Assembly (NCBI GenBank): GCA_015039365.1
Contig: WION01000040.1
Location: 62,001-126,000 of the forward strand
Direction: 5' to 3'
Source of the DNA: Amanita rubescens
Taxonomy: Eukaryota; Basidiomycota; Agaricomycetes; Agaricales; Amanitaceae
DNA: 64,000 bases
Shown here: positions 58,701 to 64,000 of the stretch, one piece after another
Numbering within the stretch: the stretch's first letter is position 1
Layout of the letters: each line of letters starts with the position of its first letter
Made by a program: the position numbers and the translations under genes
The notes under the pieces: model-generated
Database searches by the model: none
Seen by the model: the letters and a program-made list of their open reading frames with translations, nothing else
What the model was told of the DNA's origin: nothing

Positions 58701-61700
58701 AAAATGCCGCTAGGTGGATCGACACTGACGCTAGGCATGCTCGGCCACCACGGAATGTTAGTGCCCTGAATCTGCAATAGCTTTTCAAGCAAGTAGAGAT
58801 ATGAGCACGGAAGCTCAGACGACAATAACCATCGGTTGTATTTGGATTCCATGCCAGTTTGAAAGTAGTTGGCAGGTGGGTCACTGTCGACGCGTACATT
58901 TTGCTTCCCCTGTTCTAGGATCAGCGGCGCGGAGATGTGGGCTGGTATAGATGTGAAGATGGGCAGCGGTGAGGTGCAAAACAGGTTATATTTCAACTCC
59001 TGAACCTTGTTACTCTCCAGCGCCGCGGCGATGCGTATCGGCGAAAGATGGTGCATGTTGTGTTTCTTTGCAAGTTCTACCTTATAATCGCCCTGGATAT
59101 TATTGACGTCCTTTGTGACGACAAGCCATTTGGGTAGTTGCTGCGTTGGCGAATCAAAAGTCACCGTTTCAGATTTGAATGGATCGTCGGGTGCGGGATC
59201 GCCGGGTATTCTGGTACTTTTGATGATACGAAGAACTTCACACTTGCCACTGTGCCACTTGTGCACCTCGATACGGCCGAGGCTCGTGAACAGAAGTGAT
59301 TTGTACGCCACTTTGTCGAACTCTGCAAGAAGCATCTCTTCGACTTTCTTTATGCTCCAAGGTATCATTGATGCGGGATTTTGACTTGAACGTTCTTCAA
59401 TTCCTGAGCGGAAGCCTGAAGAGGGTCTAGAACATGGTCAGCCGAGCGAACGATTTGAAGTAATAGTGCTAACCCCATGGTACGATTTTGTGGAGGAAAG
59501 GTCTAAACCAAATAATCCATCCAATGGTTTGAGATGGTCAGCATATAACCTACAACGAGAATCAAAATGATAAGACGAGTCTCCTAAACAGCTTATACCT
59601 TTTCACGTTCTGTAATGAAAGAAGAAGCTGAATGTCTTTCGCAGAACGATAAATTACGCTTTGACGGGCTCAGGAAAAGGACGTGATCCCCCGAAACAAT
59701 CATAGGCCAGCTAAGAAAGAATGTTAGTCTTTGGAAGATCAGGTCGCACCGCTTCTTACCTTTGTAAAATGAAACATTGACAGTGCGCCTAGTCCAAGAT
59801 GACCGATTACGCCAGTCTTTCCCCTCTTTCCACCTACTCCAGTCTCCAATATTCCTGTGAAATCACTCTGTGAAAAGATCCCGTCGTTGTATACGACTAG
59901 TGATGCATTCTGAAATTCTGCCAGTCCCTTTGAGAGGAGATGCTCTGTTGGGGCCTCACAGGTCATCTAAAAGAAAACTAAGTCTTGTGGCACCCGCGTC
60001 AGGATGCATTTGCGACGAATTCTGTGAAGAATTGTTCCGGATTATATTGCCGCAAAATGTTGCGAATGACTGTTTCCTCCCTTGAAGTCGATATCATCCT
60101 CCGCATCGCCTGAGACCGAAACGTTTCATGCGAATCTTAGTCGCAAGTTTTTCACTGATAAGATGGTGGCCAATGGGTGTCCTTCCGTCATCTGAGCTAA
60201 TCCTGCCTCTGTAATAAGATACTGTGTAAAATGGCTTGAGATCTCCTGTGGTTATAGGAATCAGAAGAGAGGCCCGTTCTTCGTCGGTGATCGATTCAGG
60301 TAGCATTTCCAATAGTTGCACCGCCTGCTGAACAACAATTCTATCCGTTCCTGCTTTTTTCTGTAATGCACAAAGTTCGATTGTAATAGCCGACGTCGAA
60401 GGCCTGACTCGATCGTCAAACGATTTTCCTCTTATAGCCGTAAGTAAAAGCTTACCGATCAAGACATCCCATCCTGGCAAGGAACTGATATAGTTGACTT
60501 TTGCGTTTTCGAAAAGCTAATTTTATGAAAGCAACTCGAACCAACGGCGCCATCGAACACAGCGCGAGAGGGACGCGCTAATGTGCCCGATTCGACGGGT
60601 ACCCAAGCCCGATCAGCGACAGCTTCTTGTATAGCTTTGACGTCTGCATCACCGAGCTGGCGACCCGCCAACTCTACGATGATCTCACTGATTTTGCCAT
60701 GTTGTATATCAGAACTTGGCTGTCTCAGAACACGGTCCAGTTGCTTCGTAAGGACGTCCAGAGGAAGAGGCTTGTCCCAGCTCAGGAGAGATCGAAAAGA
60801 AGATGTAGTTGAGATGGTTTCGTCGAGAGTGGTGAGAACTTCGTCAAACAGGTCAGCATCCTTGCGTCCGCAGTCAATGCATTCTTTCGAACTGACAAGA
60901 CCTATGAGGGTCGGTAACCAACGCAAGGAGGTGTCGATAGAAAGCCTGGCACAATTGAAACTCCGGTCATTCATGAGAGAAACCAAATATCGAGCGACGA
61001 TCCGCGCGTCGGCCGAGGAGTGATTTGCCGAAATATACGCAATTCGTTCTTGCACTATGTCTGAAGACAAGGATATCTTCATCATATTCAGATATCGAAG
61101 GTCGTCGAGTATCTTGCGGTCGTGGTCATCCTCTATAGTTGGGAAGGGCCAGTTGCTGGAAACTGCTGGAAATAGACTTTTAAGCTGTGATTCAGGATCA
61201 ATAACCTCGATTGGTGATTGCAAGGCACAGTTAGATGCCGGGATGAACCGTGTCTTCTGAAGGAGCGATGTAATGCTATTTGTCGATCTGTGATTTTGTC
61301 TGATGTAGGAAACGAATAGGGCTCGAAGGGGCTTGGGTTGTGAAGAAAATCGACCAAGGGCCTGTAACAAGACGTCTTTATCATTGAGGACGGGTATTTG
61401 TAGCGCCTTGGTCAAAGAGCACGATGGGTCGCTAAGGCAGGATTTATCGAGGAAGTTAGGTTTGTCGGTCAGAGGAATGAGCATCGTGGGCGAAATCCCC
61501 TTTATGTTAAGGTCATGGATGGCACACCACTTTACATAACTGTTTTGTTTAGCTGAGGATTGCGCATCTGCGTGTGGTACCAACACGGGAAAAACGGGGA
61601 GCTTCTTCAACTTGGCCAAGTAATCACTAGATAGGGATCTGTAACAAGCGGAGATATGGTCCAACACCGACTTCGCTTCGTCACCGCCGAGAGGCTGCAA

Positions 61701-63999
61701 TGCCACCAAATTGATAGCAGCCAAAAAATGATTCATATCACTGGTATCTTTAACGACCTCGTGACTTTTCAAAAATCGAACCACTGTATTCGGAAGTACA
61801 GAGCTGACAAAGGCAAGTCCTAGCTTCTTAAATGATGGAACATCCGGGCCCGGAAACGTAGGAGACGAGAGAGCCTGTGGGCCTTCCGACGTTGGGACGA
61901 GATGAAGCACAGTGTTAGATTTCAGGAGCGCCATTGCTTGATCACGGTGTTGCCATTTCTCCAACCACGTCCAGAACTTCACCAATCGTTGGTCGCTGAG
62001 CGGCTCAGGCTCGCTTGACAAGTAAGCAACGACGGATGGTGGGGATAGTAGATCGATATTGGCTTGAGTCGTACCCTGTTCTCGTACCAACGCTGCCAAT
62101 TCGCGTGGCAACGAATCTAGAGATATTGCATCGCCCGCCGACGCTCCGAACACATCGACCTCATCGGTGGTTAGGGCAATGTAACGTTGACTCGTCGCGT
62201 CCCTTTTGTCAAGGGATATGTATGATCCATCCAAAGTGGGGAAGAGGGGAAGGCCATGTATGTTGCTAAAGTCCTTCTCAGAGAGAAAGTACTCGCATAG
62301 GGCCCTCCTTTGATTCTGAGGCAAACTTTCGAATCCCAAGTCACGACGCTTGATTTGGTCTCGGGCAACGCGCGGAATTAGCTTGGTAATAGAATTATCG
62401 AGGAATGGCATATGGGTTTCGGGCAGTTGAACCAACGTCAGACCAACACGAGCCAAAGCAATAAGCATATCCGATTGAACCTGGCCTCTAGCCACGACAA
62501 GGGATGACTTCAAGTCGACATATGTTGTCGTACCCTTCTCAGATACTTTCGGCCAGATCATGAAACCAGACTGGATGGCAAACTTCAATGTCACTTGGAG
62601 GATATCTTTCCAATATAGGCCATCACCAGATGTTATCGACGAGCAGTAGGGAGGCCATGAACTGAAAATATCTTGGCATAGAGCATCTTCGGCCAACGTT
62701 TTCAACAGATGAATCCAAGCTTGGGGAATGTAATAATCGAACAACAGACTGTTCCATTTGATTAATACACTAAATGAAAACCTTCAGCTTTAAGTCAAGG
62801 GCAAAAGTGAGATATATGCGTACTCATTGTCAGACCCAGCCACAGACCCGGTCTCACCCTGGTTGCGCAAGCTCTGTCTTGACGACGTTAATGCGAATAA
62901 CGCATGTATATGTACAGGGAAATTTGTCCTGGATGGGAGCGGCAAGAACGTGAAGAGGCGACCGGAGGTGCGCCCGTCAGAAAACAATGGATAAGCAATG
63001 CGAACGTCGGGGCTTAATTTGTGTCTTTTGATTACGTGATCCACTGATTCGCCACCAACCTGGGCGGCGAGACGAGACCTGGCCTCATCTTCCGCATTCC
63101 GGGTCTGAATAATCCGCCAAGAGAAACTTGAGTGCCCATCAGACAGGACTGAATCGTAGATGGAACATGCGCTTTGATGTTCAGCCTTCCTCTCAGATTT
63201 GTTACACGAAGCTAAGCACGTCTTGTCATCGTCATGAACTTTCCAAATTTCGATCGTCCTGAGGTTACCGAGGAATAGGAGAGAAATGCTCAGTTCTTCA
63301 GCTATGTAATCCTTGATCATCTGATCCAGCTCTTGTACGAATACGAGGCGCTGGCTTAGTTCGCTCGGTGCCGACCGAAGCGGCAATCTGATGACCGTTC
63401 CTGGAAAAGAAGAAGGCTGAAATAAGTTGGAAAAGAAATCAAAACGTTTACAATAGTCTCTTTCTTTGAAAGTATTGTAATCCATTCTCGTCCCACCAGA
63501 ACCGATGGGATCGAGAATGGCAAACGACGACCCAGAAAGGATTTGAGGTACATCCGTGACCTATATGGGTTTCAATGTCGGGGCCAGGAGTGAAGGGAGC
63601 TAATGTACATGATAACAAGCCCTAAAGCCTACACCGTATTTGCCTATTTTACTACAGAAGAGGTTAACAGTGGTTCCACAAAAATAGACAATCTTACGAG
63701 GTATCTGCTCTCTTGGATGATTCATGGATGGTTCGGATAGCTTTCCAATCTTCTTCTTGAAACTGAGAATCATTGTACGCCATTAACGCAGGGTCTTTCC
63801 CCGTGTCGAGAACAAGAATCTATGACCTCGTTAACATGGTTCCTGGGTGACCATCGCAAGTACAAACCTGCTTTGTAGCCTTTGCATCATCCGAGTTCTG
63901 CAATAGTTCTCGAAGGATGCTTGCACAGAAGGGGTAGTCATGGAGGATTACTTGGATTGCAGCAAGGGGATTGACGCTTTCACAGAAATTGCTGACCAT
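55731..63999 (-). CDS. Giant sacsin-like protein with two GHKL ATPase modules and a C-terminal BTB fold
   Basis: A chaperone-like giant. Module 1 (63999 to about 63370) has a complete ATPase: ILRELLQNSDDAKATKQ, ALMAYNDSQFQEEDWKAI, KIGKYGVGFRACYHVTD and GTVIRLPLR. Sacsin-type repeats follow (62744-60459 and 60100-60430: LPLFPTLDGSYISLDK, FLARMGCLDR). Module 2 (about 60110-59400) repeats the ATPase: FFTEFVANA, DAGATRLSFLLDD, LVVYNDGIFSQSDFTGIL and GHLGLGALSMFHFTK. A second repeat block (59368-56756) is followed by a BTB/POZ fold (VNVTFKAMDDEHQIPHAHKS, DWIYVGELPEF, ALDMLSLAHRWEITKLHQ). The start at 63999 may be internal because the window ends there. At least five one-base frame changes fall in module 2 and its borders; see the findings. 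It could instead be two adjacent genes. Confidence 0.72.
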
Positions 64000-64000
64000 C

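Overview
The window is nuclear DNA of a basidiomycete fungus, most likely a mushroom-forming Agaricomycete. Almost every gene is broken by several GT-AG introns of about 45-60 nt with CTNAY-like branch sites. The gene content is basidiomycete in character: fungal BTB proteins, FSH serine hydrolase, proteinase K-type protease, a Crinkler-type kinase and a fungal sacsin-like giant. I saw no rRNA, tRNA, CRISPR array, virus or intact transposon. Coordinates are CDS spans including introns; splice sites were read by eye from GT/AG signals and frame continuity.

Layout. 1-4.7 kb: the 3' part of a P-loop GTPase-like gene, then a tandem pair of related protein kinases, the first with intact catalytic motifs and the second degenerate. 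4.8-22.5 kb: a carnosine N-methyltransferase, a small unknown protein, an Nrd1/Mrn1-like four-RRM RNA-binding protein, an SCI1-like RS protein (with a broken partial copy of itself 1.5 kb downstream), a saccharopine-dehydrogenase-like oxidoreductase, a BTB protein, a four-helix membrane protein, a long coiled-coil protein and a small acidic protein. 22.5-28 kb: gene-poor, with one secreted subtilase in the middle. 28-50.4 kb: a dense, well-preserved housekeeping block: GNAT acetyltransferase, a COX14-like small mitochondrial protein divergent from a SET lysine methyltransferase, a PKA catalytic subunit, the SWR1 chromatin remodeller, an atypical homeodomain protein, an FSH serine hydrolase with a GC-AG intron, transportin (KAP104), an L-type lectin cargo receptor and a C2-domain protein.

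51-64 kb: an accessory island. It holds a Crinkler-header/kinase gene, a gene of a lineage-specific family, and a giant sacsin-like gene with two GHKL ATPase modules, sacsin repeats and a C-terminal BTB fold. Between them lie two decayed fragments of a second sacsin-like copy, one on each strand; the Crinkler gene begins at the very edge of one fragment. The island looks like a family under birth-and-death turnover.

The SWR1, PKA, FSH and transportin genes read cleanly through all their introns, whereas the lineage-specific genes (GTPase, tandem kinases, 12.4-13.4 kb gene, Crinkler kinase, sacsin-like gene) carry one or more small frame breaks. This could be real decay or local sequence error, and raw reads would decide.
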